DNA of 64,000 nt from an uncultured Pelagibacteraceae bacterium (GTDB lineage: Bacteria > Pseudomonadota > Alphaproteobacteria > Pelagibacterales > Pelagibacteraceae): the NCBI GenBank assembly GCA_902543485.1, contig CACBYP010000004.1:12501-76500 (forward strand), read 5' to 3'. The notes under the pieces are model-generated. The model did not search any database. It was not told the DNA's origin and saw only the letters and a list, made by a program, of their open reading frames with translations. This document shows, in pieces, positions 44,697 to 54,233 of the stretch. Made by a program: the position numbers and the translations under genes. The stretch's first letter is position 1. Every line of letters starts with the position of its first letter.

Positions 44697-44940
44697 TCCT
44701 TCTACTGTTTTATACTAAATGTGGATAAAATTAAATTTATAAATAATTAAATAGCTAGCTTGCAGCCAGCATGAAAATGATGTCTGTGAGTTTCTCTGTT
44801 AATAATAACAAATTTATTCATTGCAGTGTAATTAGCATTTTTTTTTTTAAATGCAAGTAAGAAAAGGTTTTGCACAGGAATAGCTATGTTTTTTAACATA
44901 TCCTATTCCTATACAAATATTTTTGATGAATTAAATTTTA
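44697..44940. other. intergenic region between cspA and tRNA-His
   Basis: About 240 bases, one of the longest gaps here. It holds a strong hairpin at 44876-44910 (listed apart) and a GCATTT/AAATGC pair flanking a T-run near 44834-44854. The tRNA-His-hisS promoter should lie here on the minus strand. No open frame with a recognisable product was seen. Confidence 0.4.
44876..44910 (-). terminator. possible cspA 3' hairpin
   Basis: AGGAATAG (44876-44883) pairs with CTATTCCT (44903-44910), with an inner ATGTT/AACAT (44886-44890, 44895-44899). It lies 31 bases after the cspA stop. There is no strong T-run on the minus strand after it, so it may protect the 3' end rather than be a classic terminator, or could be a small RNA element. 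Confidence 0.4.
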
Positions 44941-45153
44941 TTAACCTAATTTTTTCAAATTTACAGCGCTTGGACCTTTTTCGCCATCTTGAATTTCGAA
45001 TTCTATAGCATCGTTTTCATTCAAAAATCTTAGCCCAGCTTCTCTAACTGCGCTCGCATGAACGAAACAATCTTTTTCTCCGTCTTCTCTTTCAATAAAA
45101 CCGTAGCCCTTCTTACCGTTGAACCACTTTACTTTACCTTTTAATGTACTCAT
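44941..45153 (-). CDS. cspA: cold shock protein
   Basis: A 70-residue single cold-shock domain, an RNA chaperone that binds single-stranded nucleic acid. RNP1 is KGYGFIERE and RNP2 is CFVHASAV; the start [11 protein letters not shown] is standard. It is monocistronic with a 115-base upstream gap to tRNA-Phe that includes an AGCTATAAATAGCT palindrome. Confidence 0.96.
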   Translation of the reverse strand: MSTLKGKVKWFNGKKGYGFIEREDGEKDCFVHASAVREAGLRFLNENDAIEFEIQDGEKGPSAVNLKKLG

Positions 45154-45268
45154 ACTTTAGTTACTCTTTCATTGTTATTATATAATTAGCTATAAATAGC
45201 TGAAGGATAGGTATTAGATTTTAATTTTGAATGCAAGCATAATGATGGATATTAATACCACATGGGAG

Positions 45269-45344
45269 TGGTGGCTTCGGCGGGACTCGAACCAGCGACA
45301 CAAGCCTTTTCAGGGCTCTGCTCTACCAACTGAGCTACGAAGCC
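45269..45344 (-). tRNA. tRNA-Phe (GAA)
   Basis: 76 bases with encoded CCA. Acceptor GGCTTCG/CGAAGCC, D arm GCTC/GAGC, anticodon stem GAGCC/GGCTT with loop CTGAAAA (anticodon GAA), T arm GCTGG... TTCGAGT. Discriminator A. It lies 3 bases after infA, so the two may be on one transcript. Confidence 0.96.
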
Positions 45345-45347
45345 ATA

Positions 45348-45563
45348 TTAAGATCTAAAAATTATACGACCCTTTGATAAATCGTATGGAGATACTTCCA
45401 ATTTCACTCTATCTCCTTGTAGAACACGAATACGATTTTTTCTAAGTTTTCCTGCCGTGTGAGCCGTAACATTATGACCATTGTCTAATTTAACTCTAAA
45501 CATAGCATTAGGAAGAAGATCTGTTACCACACCCTCAAACTCCAACGTATCCTGTTTACTCAA
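45348..45563 (-). CDS. infA: translation initiation factor IF-1
   Basis: IF-1 binds the ribosomal A site in initiation. The 71-residue S1-like OB protein matches the family nearly end to end ([37 protein letters not shown]). It follows hisD after 4 bases, as in other alphaproteobacteria. Confidence 0.97.
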   Translation of the reverse strand: MSKQDTLEFEGVVTDLLPNAMFRVKLDNGHNVTAHTAGKLRKNRIRVLQGDRVKLEVSPYDLSKGRIIFRS

Positions 45564-45567
45564 ATTA

Positions 45568-46836
45568 TTATCTCCTCATTCTAGATTTAATACTTTGAGC
45601 ATGATTATCTAGTTCTTCATACTCAGCGAGATGTGTAGCGGATTCTCCTAATTTCTCAATACCTTTTTTTGTAAGAGTTATATGGCTAATTTTTTTATAA
45701 AATTCACTAAGATTTAGTCCAGATGAAAATTTTGCAGATCCTAAAGTTGGTAATACATGGTTTGAACCAACATTATAATCTGAGACAGCCATTGGAGAAT
45801 ACTTTCCAATCATAATACTTCCTGCATTATGAATTTGATTTAAATACTTTTTATAATTAGATACATTAATTTCTAAGTGCTCTGGAGCAACTTCATTAAT
45901 TGCTTCTATTATTTGCTTATCACTATGGGCTAATACAATTAATCCATTATTTTTCAAACTTTTAAAAACGACACTTTTCCTTAGAACTTTTTTGATACTT
46001 TCTTTTATTTCTATATTAAATTTATTTGCTAATTTTTTATCTTTCGTAATTAAAATACACTGGGAGTTTACATCATGTTCTGCTTGTCCAATCATAGATG
46101 TTATAACTTGATTTAGATCAGTTTTACTATCTGCTAAAACACAAATTTCACTAGGCCCTGCGACCATTCCTTCTGTACCAACATCACCAAAGACTTCACG
46201 TTTGCTTCTTGCAACATAAATATTTCCAGGCCCAACAATTTTATTCACTTTTTGAATATAAGCTAAACTTGCTATAGCTTGAGCACCGCCCATTGAGTAA
46301 ATTTCATTAATTCCAACTTTTTTAGCTGCATAAAGAACAGCAGGATTTAGTTTTCCATTTAATTTTGGATTGGCCAAAACTATTCTTTTTACACCAGAAA
46401 TTTTTGCAGGCACTGCATTCATTAATAATGTGGATGGTAAATTAGCTGGAACATAAATACCTACAGACTCTAGTGGCACATGCTTATATTCAAGTTTATT
46501 TTTAAAATTATCTACATACTTAATATTTTTTGGTTTTTGTAGTGAATGAAACTTAAAAATTCTATTATAGGCTAAATCGATACTTTTTTTAATCTTAGGT
46601 TCTAATGTATTAATTGCTTTGTTTACTTTATCTTTTGAAGGAACTATCTCTATATTTTTACTAAATTTTTTCTCATACTTTAAAAGTGCTTTTCTTCCAT
46701 TGATTTTGATGTCTTTTAAAATTTTTGGAACTATCGAGGTGTCTACTGCTTTTCCGGATCTCCTCTTATCCAAAAAAGATGTTAATTCTCTTTTATAATT
46801 TTTTTTCTTACAATTAATTACTTTTATCATTTTCAA
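45568..46836 (-). CDS. hisD: histidinol dehydrogenase
   Basis: HisD oxidises histidinol to histidine, the last two steps of the pathway, with NAD and zinc. The 422-residue protein has [11 protein letters not shown], the [13 protein letters not shown] region, the signature [17 protein letters not shown] and AEHDVNSQ. It overlaps the DUF2948 gene by 23 bases; a second in-frame Met 6 bases in is an equally good start. Confidence 0.95.
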   Translation of the reverse strand: MKMIKVINCKKKNYKRELTSFLDKRRSGKAVDTSIVPKILKDIKINGRKALLKYEKKFSKNIEIVPSKDKVNKAINTLEPKIKKSIDLAYNRIFKFHSLQKPKNIKYVDNFKNKLEYKHVPLESVGIYVPANLPSTLLMNAVPAKISGVKRIVLANPKLNGKLNPAVLYAAKKVGINEIYSMGGAQAIASLAYIQKVNKIVGPGNIYVARSKREVFGDVGTEGMVAGPSEICVLADSKTDLNQVITSMIGQAEHDVNSQCILITKDKKLANKFNIEIKESIKKVLRKSVVFKSLKNNGLIVLAHSDKQIIEAINEVAPEHLEINVSNYKKYLNQIHNAGSIMIGKYSPMAVSDYNVGSNHVLPTLGSAKFSSGLNLSEFYKKISHITLTKKGIEKLGESATHLAEYEELDNHAQSIKSRMRR

Positions 46837-47215
46837 TTTTTTGGTCTTCTAACGTTACATCAATAACTTCTGTGGAAAGTGTTATAATTCCATTTTTTGA
46901 AAATAACAGAACTATTTCAAAATTTTCTTTTTTTTTAAAAATATCAATTGCAAATAATTCTAAAGTTAAATCTGTATTGGATTGTTTAATATTTTTAGAC
47001 TTGGAACTTTCAATAAATTCAAATTTTATAACACTATTAATAGGTTTTCTTATATCTGTTTCCTTATCTATTCTTAAAACAGAAAGTAAAAAAATTTTTG
47101 TAGATGGTAAATATTTTATATCAGAAATTTTGACTTTAGATTCTGCACATATAGCTGATATAATTTGTAAGTCGTCTGGAGATTGAGCGATTACTTTCTT
47201 TAAAAAATTATTCAC
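46814..47215 (-). CDS. DUF2948 family protein
   Basis: A 133-residue protein found between murA and hisD in alphaproteobacteria. It begins VIAQSPDDLQIISAICAESKVKISDI, the DUF2948 start. The function is unknown. It shares a base with the murA start (47215) and overlaps hisD by 23 bases, so all three are coupled. Confidence 0.8.
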   Translation of the reverse strand: MNNFLKKVIAQSPDDLQIISAICAESKVKISDIKYLPSTKIFLLSVLRIDKETDIRKPINSVIKFEFIESSKSKNIKQSNTDLTLELFAIDIFKKKENFEIVLLFSKNGIITLSTEVIDVTLEDQKIENDKSN

Positions 47216-48477
47216 TAAGATATTCTTTTTATTTTTACTCCAATTTTTTTTAGCTTATTTTCAATTTTTTCATAACCTCGATCTAAATGATATACTCTAT
47301 TTATAATAGATGTTCCTCTTGAAATAAAAGCTGCTAAAACTAAAGCTACTGATGCCCTTAAATCACTAGACATTAACTCAGCTCCCTCTAGATTATTAGT
47401 TCCCTCAATAATTGCCTTGTTACCTTTAATATTTATTTTTGCACCTAATCTTTTTAATTCTGGAACATGCATAAATCTGTTTTCAAATATATTTTCTTCA
47501 ATTGTGCTTTTCCCATTTGCTCTAGTTAACAATACCATAATTTGAGCTTGCAAATCAGTGGGGAAATTTGGATATTCTCCAGTTTTTAAAAAATTTAGAC
47601 TTTTAATTTTTTTTGGACCCTTAATTTGAATTGTATTTTTTGTGGTTTTTATCTTTGCACCAATTTTCTTAAGTAAATTTATCTCTGTATTGATAATTTT
47701 TGGCTGAAAGTTTTTAATTTTTAAGTTTCCACCATTCAAACATGCGGCAACACAAAAAGTACCTGCTTCAATTCTATCATTCATAATTGAGTAAGTTATA
47801 CTTTTTAATGTTTTAATACCTTCTATTTTTAAAGTTCTTTTACCAATCCATTTTATCTTGGCACCAGCTGTTTTAAGAAAATTTGTCAGATCCTTGATCT
47901 CAGGCTCTATTGCACAATTTTTTATTGTTGTTGTCCCATTAGCGAGACAAGCAGCAAGAATTAAATTTTCGGTAGCTCCAACAGATATTTTTGAAAATCT
48001 TATTTCTGAACCAACTAATCCTTTTCGAGCTTTTGCATTAACATATCCTTTTTCAATTTGTATTTTAACACCTAACTTTGATATAGCTTTTAAATGTATA
48101 TCTATTGGTCTTACTCCTATACTGCAACCACCCGGGCTACTTACTTTTGCTTTTTTATTTTTTGCCAATAAAGGACCAAGAACTAAAATTCCTGCTCTCA
48201 TTGTTTTAACTAGAGAATAAGGTGCAATAAAATTATTTTTTTTTCCTTTTGAGATTGTCGCGATTTTTTTATTATTTTTAAAGGTAATTTTTCTTCCTAG
48301 TGATTTTAGCAAATTAAGCATTGTATCAATATCTTTAACTCTTGGCAGATTTTTAATTGTTACATTTTTATCAAAGAGTAAAGTTGCAGCGAGTATTGGT
48401 AGAGCAGCATTTTTACTTCCAGAAATTGATACCTCTCCTCTGATCTTAGAGGGACCATTAATTTTAAATTTATCCAT
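47215..48477 (-). CDS. murA: UDP-N-acetylglucosamine 1-carboxyvinyltransferase
   Basis: MurA adds enolpyruvate to UDP-GlcNAc, the first committed step of peptidoglycan synthesis. The 420-residue protein has GSKNAALPILAATLL near the start, the fosfomycin-target Cys118 in SPGGCSIGVRP and LRASVALVLAAF. It follows dcd after 1 base and overlaps the DUF2948 gene. Confidence 0.97.
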   Translation of the reverse strand: MDKFKINGPSKIRGEVSISGSKNAALPILAATLLFDKNVTIKNLPRVKDIDTMLNLLKSLGRKITFKNNKKIATISKGKKNNFIAPYSLVKTMRAGILVLGPLLAKNKKAKVSSPGGCSIGVRPIDIHLKAISKLGVKIQIEKGYVNAKARKGLVGSEIRFSKISVGATENLILAACLANGTTTIKNCAIEPEIKDLTNFLKTAGAKIKWIGKRTLKIEGIKTLKSITYSIMNDRIEAGTFCVAACLNGGNLKIKNFQPKIINTEINLLKKIGAKIKTTKNTIQIKGPKKIKSLNFLKTGEYPNFPTDLQAQIMVLLTRANGKSTIEENIFENRFMHVPELKRLGAKINIKGNKAIIEGTNNLEGAELMSSDLRASVALVLAAFISRGTSIINRVYHLDRGYEKIENKLKKIGVKIKRIS

Positions 48478-48478
48478 T

Positions 48479-49033
48479 TTAAATTTTGGGAAGTGTTACC
48501 CCTTTTTGGCCCATATATTTTCCATTTCTATCGGCATATGAAACATCAGGTTTCTCATTCCCTTTTAAAAATATAAATTGTGCCACACCCTCATTTGCAT
48601 ATATTTTAGCTGGTAATGGAGTTGTGTTAGAAAATTCAAGAGTCACATGACCTTCCCATCCTGGTTCCAAAGGTGTTACGTTAACAATTATTCCACATCT
48701 GGCATAAGTGGACTTACCTAAACAAATAACTAAGACATCACTGGGAATTTTAAAATATTCAACTGTTCTTGCTAAAACAAAAGAATTTGGCGGAATAATA
48801 CATTCATCAGACTCTTTAGTTACAAAATTTGTTGGTTTAAAATTTTTTGGGTCTACAATTTCGGAGTTAACATTGGTAAATATTTTAAACTCATTAGATA
48901 CTCTTGCATCGTACCCGTATGAAGAAACACCAAATGAAATTTTTCCTTCCCTGATTTGTTTATCTTCAAATGGAGAAATCATTGCATGATCTTTTGCCAT
49001 TTTGATTATCCACTTATCTGATTGAACTGACAT
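48479..49033 (-). CDS. dcd: dCTP deaminase
   Basis: Dcd converts dCTP to dUTP, a source of dTMP. The 184-residue protein has [16 protein letters not shown], the [25 protein letters not shown] segment (split around ARCG) and [10 protein letters not shown] with the catalytic Glu. It is read after two small basic proteins and before murA. Confidence 0.95.
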   Translation of the reverse strand: MSVQSDKWIIKMAKDHAMISPFEDKQIREGKISFGVSSYGYDARVSNEFKIFTNVNSEIVDPKNFKPTNFVTKESDECIIPPNSFVLARTVEYFKIPSDVLVICLGKSTYARCGIIVNVTPLEPGWEGHVTLEFSNTTPLPAKIYANEGVAQFIFLKGNEKPDVSYADRNGKYMGQKGVTLPKI

Positions 49034-49135
49034 TTATTTATTTTTTTTGTTTTTTCTTTGAAAAATTTTTCTTTTTCTTAAGTTTTTACGCAAAGCTTCT
49101 TCGAGTTTAGCTTTTTTATCCTTCTTCCTGTCCAT
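49034..49135 (-). CDS. small very basic protein, 33 residues
   Basis: An open frame of 33 codons whose stop is directly next to the dcd ATG. It starts MDRKKDKKAKLEEALRKNL and continues as an Arg/Lys-rich helix. Its LxxALRxNLxxRK core resembles short unnamed alphaproteobacterial proteins. It lies in a tight run between the 65-residue gene and dcd, with no space lost. Function unknown; nucleic acid or ribosome contact is a guess. Confidence 0.55.
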   Translation of the reverse strand: MDRKKDKKAKLEEALRKNLRKRKIFQRKNKKNK

Positions 49136-49140
49136 CTTGA

Positions 49141-49338
49141 TTACTTTTTGTCTGGATTGGTAAGGTGATCCAAAGTTATTATTTGATCGATTGGTATTGT
49201 TTTATCCTCTGGAGTTTTGGTGTCACCTTGTTTAGCTATTTTCTTAGCTCTTTTCTCAGCAAGCTTTTTTTCTCTTTTAGCCTGCTTCTCCATAGCTTTG
49301 GCTCCTCTTGTCGATTTATAATCGTAGTGAATTCCCAT
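49141..49338 (-). CDS. small Lys-rich helical protein
   Basis: A 65-residue protein starting MGIHYDYKSTRGAKAMEKQ, followed by a long Lys/Glu/Ala helix (about 15-38) and a mild acidic tail. I do not recognise a named family. It lies 5 bases before the 33-residue gene in the same direction and probably belongs to the dcd-murA-hisD-infA operon. It may be a small RNA-binding or ribosome-linked protein, which is unproved. Confidence 0.65.
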   Translation of the reverse strand: MGIHYDYKSTRGAKAMEKQAKREKKLAEKRAKKIAKQGDTKTPEDKTIPIDQIITLDHLTNPDKK

Positions 49339-49433
49339 ATCATTTACCTAATTTAGATATATCCGATTTTCGTAAAAAATTAAGGCATTTATTTGAAAAA
49401 AACAATTTTATACACTAATTATAATTAAAAAAT

Positions 49434-49507
49434 GCCCTCATAGTTAAATGGTATAACACATCCATGGTAAGGATGAGTTTCCAGTTCAATTCTGGGTGAG
49501 GGCACCA
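49434..49507 (+). tRNA. tRNA-Thr (GGT)
   Basis: 74 bases with encoded CCA. Acceptor GCCCTCA/TGAGGGC, D arm GTTA/TAAC, anticodon stem CATCC/GGATG with loop ATGGTAA (anticodon GGT), T arm TCCAG/CTGGG with TTCAATT. Discriminator A. It stands alone, with the opposite VTT gene ending 2 bases later. Confidence 0.95.
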
Positions 49508-49508
49508 G

Positions 49509-50225
49509 CTATTTGTAGAATTTTTTTCTGATTATAAATCCAATTAAAACCAGAATTATCATACCAATTACTGGCACATAAATATCTGGAGTTAAAATTA
49601 TATCAGACATACTAGGAAGTTCTTGATTATATTCAATTACTTTATTTAGCCCTGCGCCAAGCGAGGCTCCAACAAATAACTGAGGTGTCATTCCAATAAC
49701 AGATCCGAAAAAGAAATTCTTAATCTTAACATTAAATAGTGTTGGCAAAATGTTTGATATAAAAAAAGGTATACCACCAACAAATCTGTATATAAGAAAA
49801 AAAGTAAATTCATTTTCTTTAAATTTTTCAGTAAGGTTAGAAAACTTTGATGAAAATTTTTTTTTAATTAAGTCTTTAAAAAAATAATTTGCACAAATAT
49901 ATAAAAACGTTGCACCAATAGATAAACCAAATACAATAAGGATTGTCCCTATCCATTTTCCAAATACAAATCCTCCAACTAAAAAAACTGGCGAACCAAA
50001 TCCTAAAAGCATAACCCAAATAATCACTCCAATAAAAAATAATATGCTAGCAATTAAAAGATTGGAGTTTTTAATATCATTTAGTTTATCTCTATTATTT
50101 TTTATAAGTTCAAAACTTGAAAAGTCGTCAAATGAAAAATAGCTAAAAAAAAGCAACAAAAAGCCAGTAACTATGGAAAGATATATAATACCGAGAATAA
50201 TTTTTAATTTATTTTCATTTTCCAT
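49509..50225 (-). CDS. TVP38/TMEM64 (VTT domain) membrane protein
   Basis: A 238-residue inner membrane protein with about five or six membrane segments (first about 9-29, last about 213-232). The VTT/SNARE-associated core is visible: LGFGSPVFLVGGFVFGKWIG (20 residues, about 74-93) and the GGIPFFISNI re-entrant region. Relatives include DedA and VMP1/TMEM41 lipid scramblase-like proteins; a lipid transport or membrane homeostasis role is inferred. It is divergent from rpmH. Confidence 0.85.
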   Translation of the reverse strand: MENENKLKIILGIIYLSIVTGFLLLFFSYFSFDDFSSFELIKNNRDKLNDIKNSNLLIASILFFIGVIIWVMLLGFGSPVFLVGGFVFGKWIGTILIVFGLSIGATFLYICANYFFKDLIKKKFSSKFSNLTEKFKENEFTFFLIYRFVGGIPFFISNILPTLFNVKIKNFFFGSVIGMTPQLFVGASLGAGLNKVIEYNQELPSMSDIILTPDIYVPVIGMIILVLIGFIIRKKFYK

Positions 50226-50309
50226 TTTGATTTAATTTATTAAAAATCGCTGTACTTATATACATTAAATTGTATAACTACCGAAATTTAACAAAAAAGA
50301 AGCCTTAAT

Positions 50310-50444
50310 ATGAAACGTACATATCAACCTAGTAAAAAAGTGAGAAAAAGAAGGCATGGTTTTAGGTCTAAAATGAAGACTAAAGGTGGAAGAAAATTAA
50401 TTAGACGAAGAAGAAGTAAGGGTAGAAAAAAACTCACTGTTTAA
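50310..50444 (+). CDS. rpmH: 50S ribosomal protein L34
   Basis: A 44-residue, very basic protein starting [18 protein letters not shown] and ending in KGRKKLTV; nearly every position fits L34. Its TAATG overlaps the rnpA start by one base. It begins the rpmH-rnpA-yidD-yidC run found across bacteria. No dnaA gene is beside it, as usual for alphaproteobacteria. Confidence 0.97.
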   Translation: MKRTYQPSKKVRKRRHGFRSKMKTKGGRKLIRRRRSKGRKKLTV

Positions 50445-50785
50445 TGCAGGTTAAATTAAAAAGTTTATCCAAAAATGAAGATTTTAAATTTATTTTAAAT
50501 GGTAAAAAAATTTCAAATAGATACTCAACAATTTTTTACAGGAGATTAGAAAATAAAAGTAATAAATATTTTAATATAAGTTTTATTACAAAAAAAAAGA
50601 TTGGTACAGCTGTTATAAGAAATAAAATTAAAAGAAGACTAAGAAATATGATGAATGAGGCTTTAAAAAATATTAAAATTAATCTTAACTATAGTTACTT
50701 ATTAATTGCTAGAAAATCTGTTTTAGAAGATGAGTACAATTTTATTAAGATAAAACTTTTTAGTGAGTTGAAAAAAATTAGATAG
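50444..50785 (+). CDS. rnpA: ribonuclease P protein component
   Basis: The protein part of RNase P, which trims tRNA 5' leaders. The 113-residue protein has the RNR motif AVIRNKIKRRLRNMMNEAL and YLLIARKS. It sits between rpmH and yidD. The RNA part is not in this window. Confidence 0.93.
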   Translation: MQVKLKSLSKNEDFKFILNGKKISNRYSTIFYRRLENKSNKYFNISFITKKKIGTAVIRNKIKRRLRNMMNEALKNIKINLNYSYLLIARKSVLEDEYNFIKIKLFSELKKIR

Positions 50786-50787
50786 TT

Positions 50788-51027
50788 ATGATTAAAAAAG
50801 GATTTATATATTTAATTAAATTTTATAAATATTTTATTTCACCTGTTCTGGGTAATAATTGTAGGTATCTTCCAACCTGTTCAGAATATTTTGTTGATAG
50901 TTTAAATGAATATGGTGTTTTGAAAGGATGTTATAAAGGCATTAAAAGAATTTTAACTTGTCATCCTATAAAAATTTTAGGAGGAGGACATGGGTATGAT
51001 CCGGTAAAGAAAAAGAATATTAAATAA
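50788..51027 (+). CDS. yidD: membrane protein insertion efficiency factor YidD
   Basis: A 79-residue protein that helps YidC. Family features are YKYFISPVLGNNCRYLPTCSEY with three Cys (one here atypically as NNC), GCYKGIKRILTCHP and GGHGYDPV. It overlaps yidC by 1 base and follows rnpA after 2. Confidence 0.95.
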   Translation: MIKKGFIYLIKFYKYFISPVLGNNCRYLPTCSEYFVDSLNEYGVLKGCYKGIKRILTCHPIKILGGGHGYDPVKKKNIK

Positions 51028-52709
51028 TGGACACAAGAAACGTAATAGCAGCAATTTCATTAAGTGCAGCAGTAATAATTCTTTATGGATTATTTTTTGC
51101 TCCACCAAGTCCTGATCCAAAGCAGGTAAATAATAATGATCAAATTAAGAACAATCTTCAACTAAACGAAGCACCAAAAATAGAGCAAAATATTGAGAAT
51201 AATAAAATTTCTAGATCAGAGGCAATTAACAAAGTTGAAAGGATATTTTTTGAAAATGAAAATATTAAAGGTTCTATCTCTCTAGAGGGATCATTAATCG
51301 ATGACCTGATTTTTAAGAAATACACTGAAACTTTAGACTCTGATGAAAATGTAGTTTTGCTCAATCCTAAAGAGTCTGAAAATGGTTATTATATAGAAAC
51401 AGGTTGGGCTATAAATAATAAAGATATTGAGGTTCCTAATTCAAATACAAAATGGGAAGTTGTCAGCAATAAATTACTAACACCGAACAATCCAATTAGA
51501 TTAGTATGGAATAATGAGCAGAATATAACTTTTGAGAAAGAAATAAGTATAGATGACAAATTTTTATTTACTGTTAACCAAAAAATTACGAATAATACTC
51601 AAAATACCTATAACTTTTATCCCTACGGACAAATTATTAGAAACTTAGCTCCTGATGTAACTGATTTTTATATATTACATGAAGGTTTACTAGGTGTTTT
51701 TGATGATAATCTTGTTGAAGAAGATTACGATGACATTAAAGACAAAAAGTACTCTGTAAATGCTAACAAAGGATGGATGGGTATTACAGATAAATATTGG
51801 ATAACGAGTTTAATCCCAGAAAGTAATAAAAGTTTTAGATCAGATTTCGATTATAAAAATAAATTTAAAGCTAACTTCATTGAGACTGCTGCAACAGAAG
51901 TCAGAGCTAATGAAAGCAAAACTAATCAAGTAAAAGTGATTATTGCGGCTAAAGAAGTGGATGTTGTTGATGGTTATGCGGAAAAACTAAATATTAATAA
52001 ATTTGATTTAGCAATTGATTGGGGTTTCCTATATTTTTTAACAAAACCAATATTTTTGATATCGGATTATTTCTTTAAATTAACTGGCAACTATGGAATT
52101 GCAATTATACTAATTACCGCTTGTATAAGAATATTGTTTTTTCCTCTCGCTAACTACTCATTTAGGTCAATGGCAAAAATGAAAGTTCTTCAACCAGAAA
52201 TGGTGAGGCTTAAAGAACTTCATAAGGAAGATAAAATGAAGTTACAGCAAGAAATGATGGCCCTTTACAAAAGAGAGAAAGTGAATCCGGTAAGTGGGTG
52301 TTTACCTATTTTAATTCAAATACCATTCTTTTTTGCAATTTATAAAATGTTATTTGTTACAATTGAAATGAGACATCAGCCTTTTTTTGGTTGGATACAC
52401 GATCTAAGTGAAAGAGATCCAACAAGTTTATTTAATTTATTTGGTTTATTACCATATGATGTTCCGTCATTTTTAATTATTGGCGCTTGGCCTGTAGCAA
52501 TGGGTGTAACAATGTGGATGCAACAAAAACTTAATCCAACACCACCAGATCCAATTCAGCAAAAAATATTTATGTTTTTTCCTGTATTCTTAACAGTGAT
52601 ACTGGCACCTTTTCCATCAGGATTAGTTATATATTGGACAATTAATAACGTGCTTACAATGGCACAACAATATGTAATTATGAAGAGAACTTCAGTTAAA
52701 ACAGTTTAA
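51027..52709 (+). CDS. yidC: membrane protein insertase YidC
   Basis: YidC inserts and folds inner membrane proteins. The 560-residue protein has TM1 (about 7-25), a large periplasmic beta domain (about 60-330) and the C-terminal insertase core with ACIRILFFPLANYSFRSMAK, whose Arg lies in the hydrophilic groove, then VSGCLPILIQIPFFFAIYK. In many relatives engB lies next; here argB follows at once. Confidence 0.96.
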   Translation: MDTRNVIAAISLSAAVIILYGLFFAPPSPDPKQVNNNDQIKNNLQLNEAPKIEQNIENNKISRSEAINKVERIFFENENIKGSISLEGSLIDDLIFKKYTETLDSDENVVLLNPKESENGYYIETGWAINNKDIEVPNSNTKWEVVSNKLLTPNNPIRLVWNNEQNITFEKEISIDDKFLFTVNQKITNNTQNTYNFYPYGQIIRNLAPDVTDFYILHEGLLGVFDDNLVEEDYDDIKDKKYSVNANKGWMGITDKYWITSLIPESNKSFRSDFDYKNKFKANFIETAATEVRANESKTNQVKVIIAAKEVDVVDGYAEKLNINKFDLAIDWGFLYFLTKPIFLISDYFFKLTGNYGIAIILITACIRILFFPLANYSFRSMAKMKVLQPEMVRLKELHKEDKMKLQQEMMALYKREKVNPVSGCLPILIQIPFFFAIYKMLFVTIEMRHQPFFGWIHDLSERDPTSLFNLFGLLPYDVPSFLIIGAWPVAMGVTMWMQQKLNPTPPDPIQQKIFMFFPVFLTVILAPFPSGLVIYWTINNVLTMAQQYVIMKRTSVKTV

Positions 52710-52712
52710 TTG

Positions 52713-53561
52713 ATGGAATTAGATAAGATTATTCCAACAGATGGGCCCAATATTAATGAGGTTGAAAAATATATAAACAAATATCAGTCTGAGGTAATAG
52801 TAATTAAATGTGGCGGATCTGTTTTAATTGATAAAAAACTATTTAATCAGTTCATAGAAGATATTTCAGTGATAAACAAAATCGGTTTATCAGCAATAGT
52901 CGTTCATGGTGGAGGTAAAAATATTAAAAAAAAATTAGATGAAAATAATATTGAAACTAGATTTATCAAAGGACTTAGGGTTTCAGACAAAAAAACAATA
53001 AGATATATAGAAGAAGCTTTACTAGAGCTTAATTTAGAGATTTTACATGAATTAAAATCTAAAAACACTAATGCTTGTTCAATATCACCTAAAGAAAATA
53101 ATGTAATTAATATTATTCCTGAAAGTAAAGAATTGGGATATGTCGGGAAACCAAAAAAAATTAACAAAGAGAAAATATTAAATTTTATTAAAAATAAACA
53201 AATTCCAATTGTTGTCCCATTAGGATTGGGTGATGACGACAGAATTTATAATATTAATGCAGATGTTGCTGCAGGTTCAATTGCAAAAGAGATTGATGCC
53301 AGACGTCTTCTTTTGATGACAGATGTTGAAGGAGTTCTTGATGAAAATCAAAAACTTATATCTGAAATTAATCTCAATAAAGCCAATGAAATGTTAAAAA
53401 ATAATATTATTTCAGGAGGCATGATACCAAAAATAAACACTTGTCTAGATGCAATATCTAATGGTGTTAGAGGTGTAGTTATTGTTGATGGGAGAAAACC
53501 GCATTCAATACTATTTGAGTTATTTTCTGATAAGGGTGCGGGAACATTGATAAGAAAATGA
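52713..53561 (+). CDS. argB: acetylglutamate kinase
   Basis: ArgB phosphorylates N-acetylglutamate. From the ATG at 52713 there are 282 residues (a TTG 3 bases upstream could be used). Motifs: IKCGGSVL, VHGGGKNI, the NADVAAGSIAKEI segment and SGGMIPKI. It follows yidC after 3 bases and overlaps the HAD gene by 4. Confidence 0.94.
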   Translation: MELDKIIPTDGPNINEVEKYINKYQSEVIVIKCGGSVLIDKKLFNQFIEDISVINKIGLSAIVVHGGGKNIKKKLDENNIETRFIKGLRVSDKKTIRYIEEALLELNLEILHELKSKNTNACSISPKENNVINIIPESKELGYVGKPKKINKEKILNFIKNKQIPIVVPLGLGDDDRIYNINADVAAGSIAKEIDARRLLLMTDVEGVLDENQKLISEINLNKANEMLKNNIISGGMIPKINTCLDAISNGVRGVVIVDGRKPHSILFELFSDKGAGTLIRK

Positions 53562-54229
53562 ATAATTTAAAAAATATAAAAAATATCTTATTCGACTGTG
53601 ATGGCGTTTTATATAATGATTTAGAGGCAGTTTTTGGCCAAGTTAGTAAAAGGATGACAAAATATATCGCAAATAAGCTCAACTTAGATCTTATAAAAGC
53701 TAAAGAATTACAAAGAGATTATTTTCACAAATACAACACAAGCTTAAATGGATTGATGATACATCATGATATACCACCGGAAGAATTCTTAGAATATGTT
53801 CATGATATTGATCTTTCATTTATGGAAAAAGATCTTATCTTAAGAAATGAGCTAGAAAACATTGATTTAAATAAATTTGTATTCACAAACGGAAGTAGAG
53901 CTCACGTAAAAAATATAGTGAAAACTCTTGGTATTGAAGACCAATTTAAAGATATATTTGATATCGTTGACGCAAAATATCACCCTAAGCCTGAAGCTAA
54001 AGCTTTTGATCTTATGGTTGATAAATTTAAGATTGATCCAAAAGAAACTCTTTATATCGAGGATATAGCTAAAAATTTATCAATAGGTAAAGAGCGGGGG
54101 ACAATAACAGCTTGGCTTATCAATAATGAATACTGGGGTAAAAAAGAGTCTGATAAAGATTACATCGACTATAAAATCGAAAATCTCTCTTTATTTTTAA
54201 AAGAAATAAGGTTATTAAAAAGTTCTTAA
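53558..54229 (+). CDS. pyrimidine 5'-nucleotidase-type HAD hydrolase
   Basis: A 223-residue HAD-superfamily phosphatase. Motif I is FDCDGVLYND (13-22, with the nucleophile Asp and the second Asp two residues on), motif II FTNGSRAHV, motif III Lys in HPKPEAKAF and motif IV LYIEDIAKNL. Similar genes lie before dapD in many alphaproteobacteria and are called pyrimidine 5'-nucleotidases. The substrate is not shown by the sequence. Confidence 0.88.
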   Translation: MNNLKNIKNILFDCDGVLYNDLEAVFGQVSKRMTKYIANKLNLDLIKAKELQRDYFHKYNTSLNGLMIHHDIPPEEFLEYVHDIDLSFMEKDLILRNELENIDLNKFVFTNGSRAHVKNIVKTLGIEDQFKDIFDIVDAKYHPKPEAKAFDLMVDKFKIDPKETLYIEDIAKNLSIGKERGTITAWLINNEYWGKKESDKDYIDYKIENLSLFLKEIRLLKSS

Positions 54230-54233
54230 ATTT

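Noticed and set aside
50226..50309. Replication origin near rpmH
   Set aside because: No dnaA or clear DnaA box cluster is seen; in alphaproteobacteria the origin is usually elsewhere.
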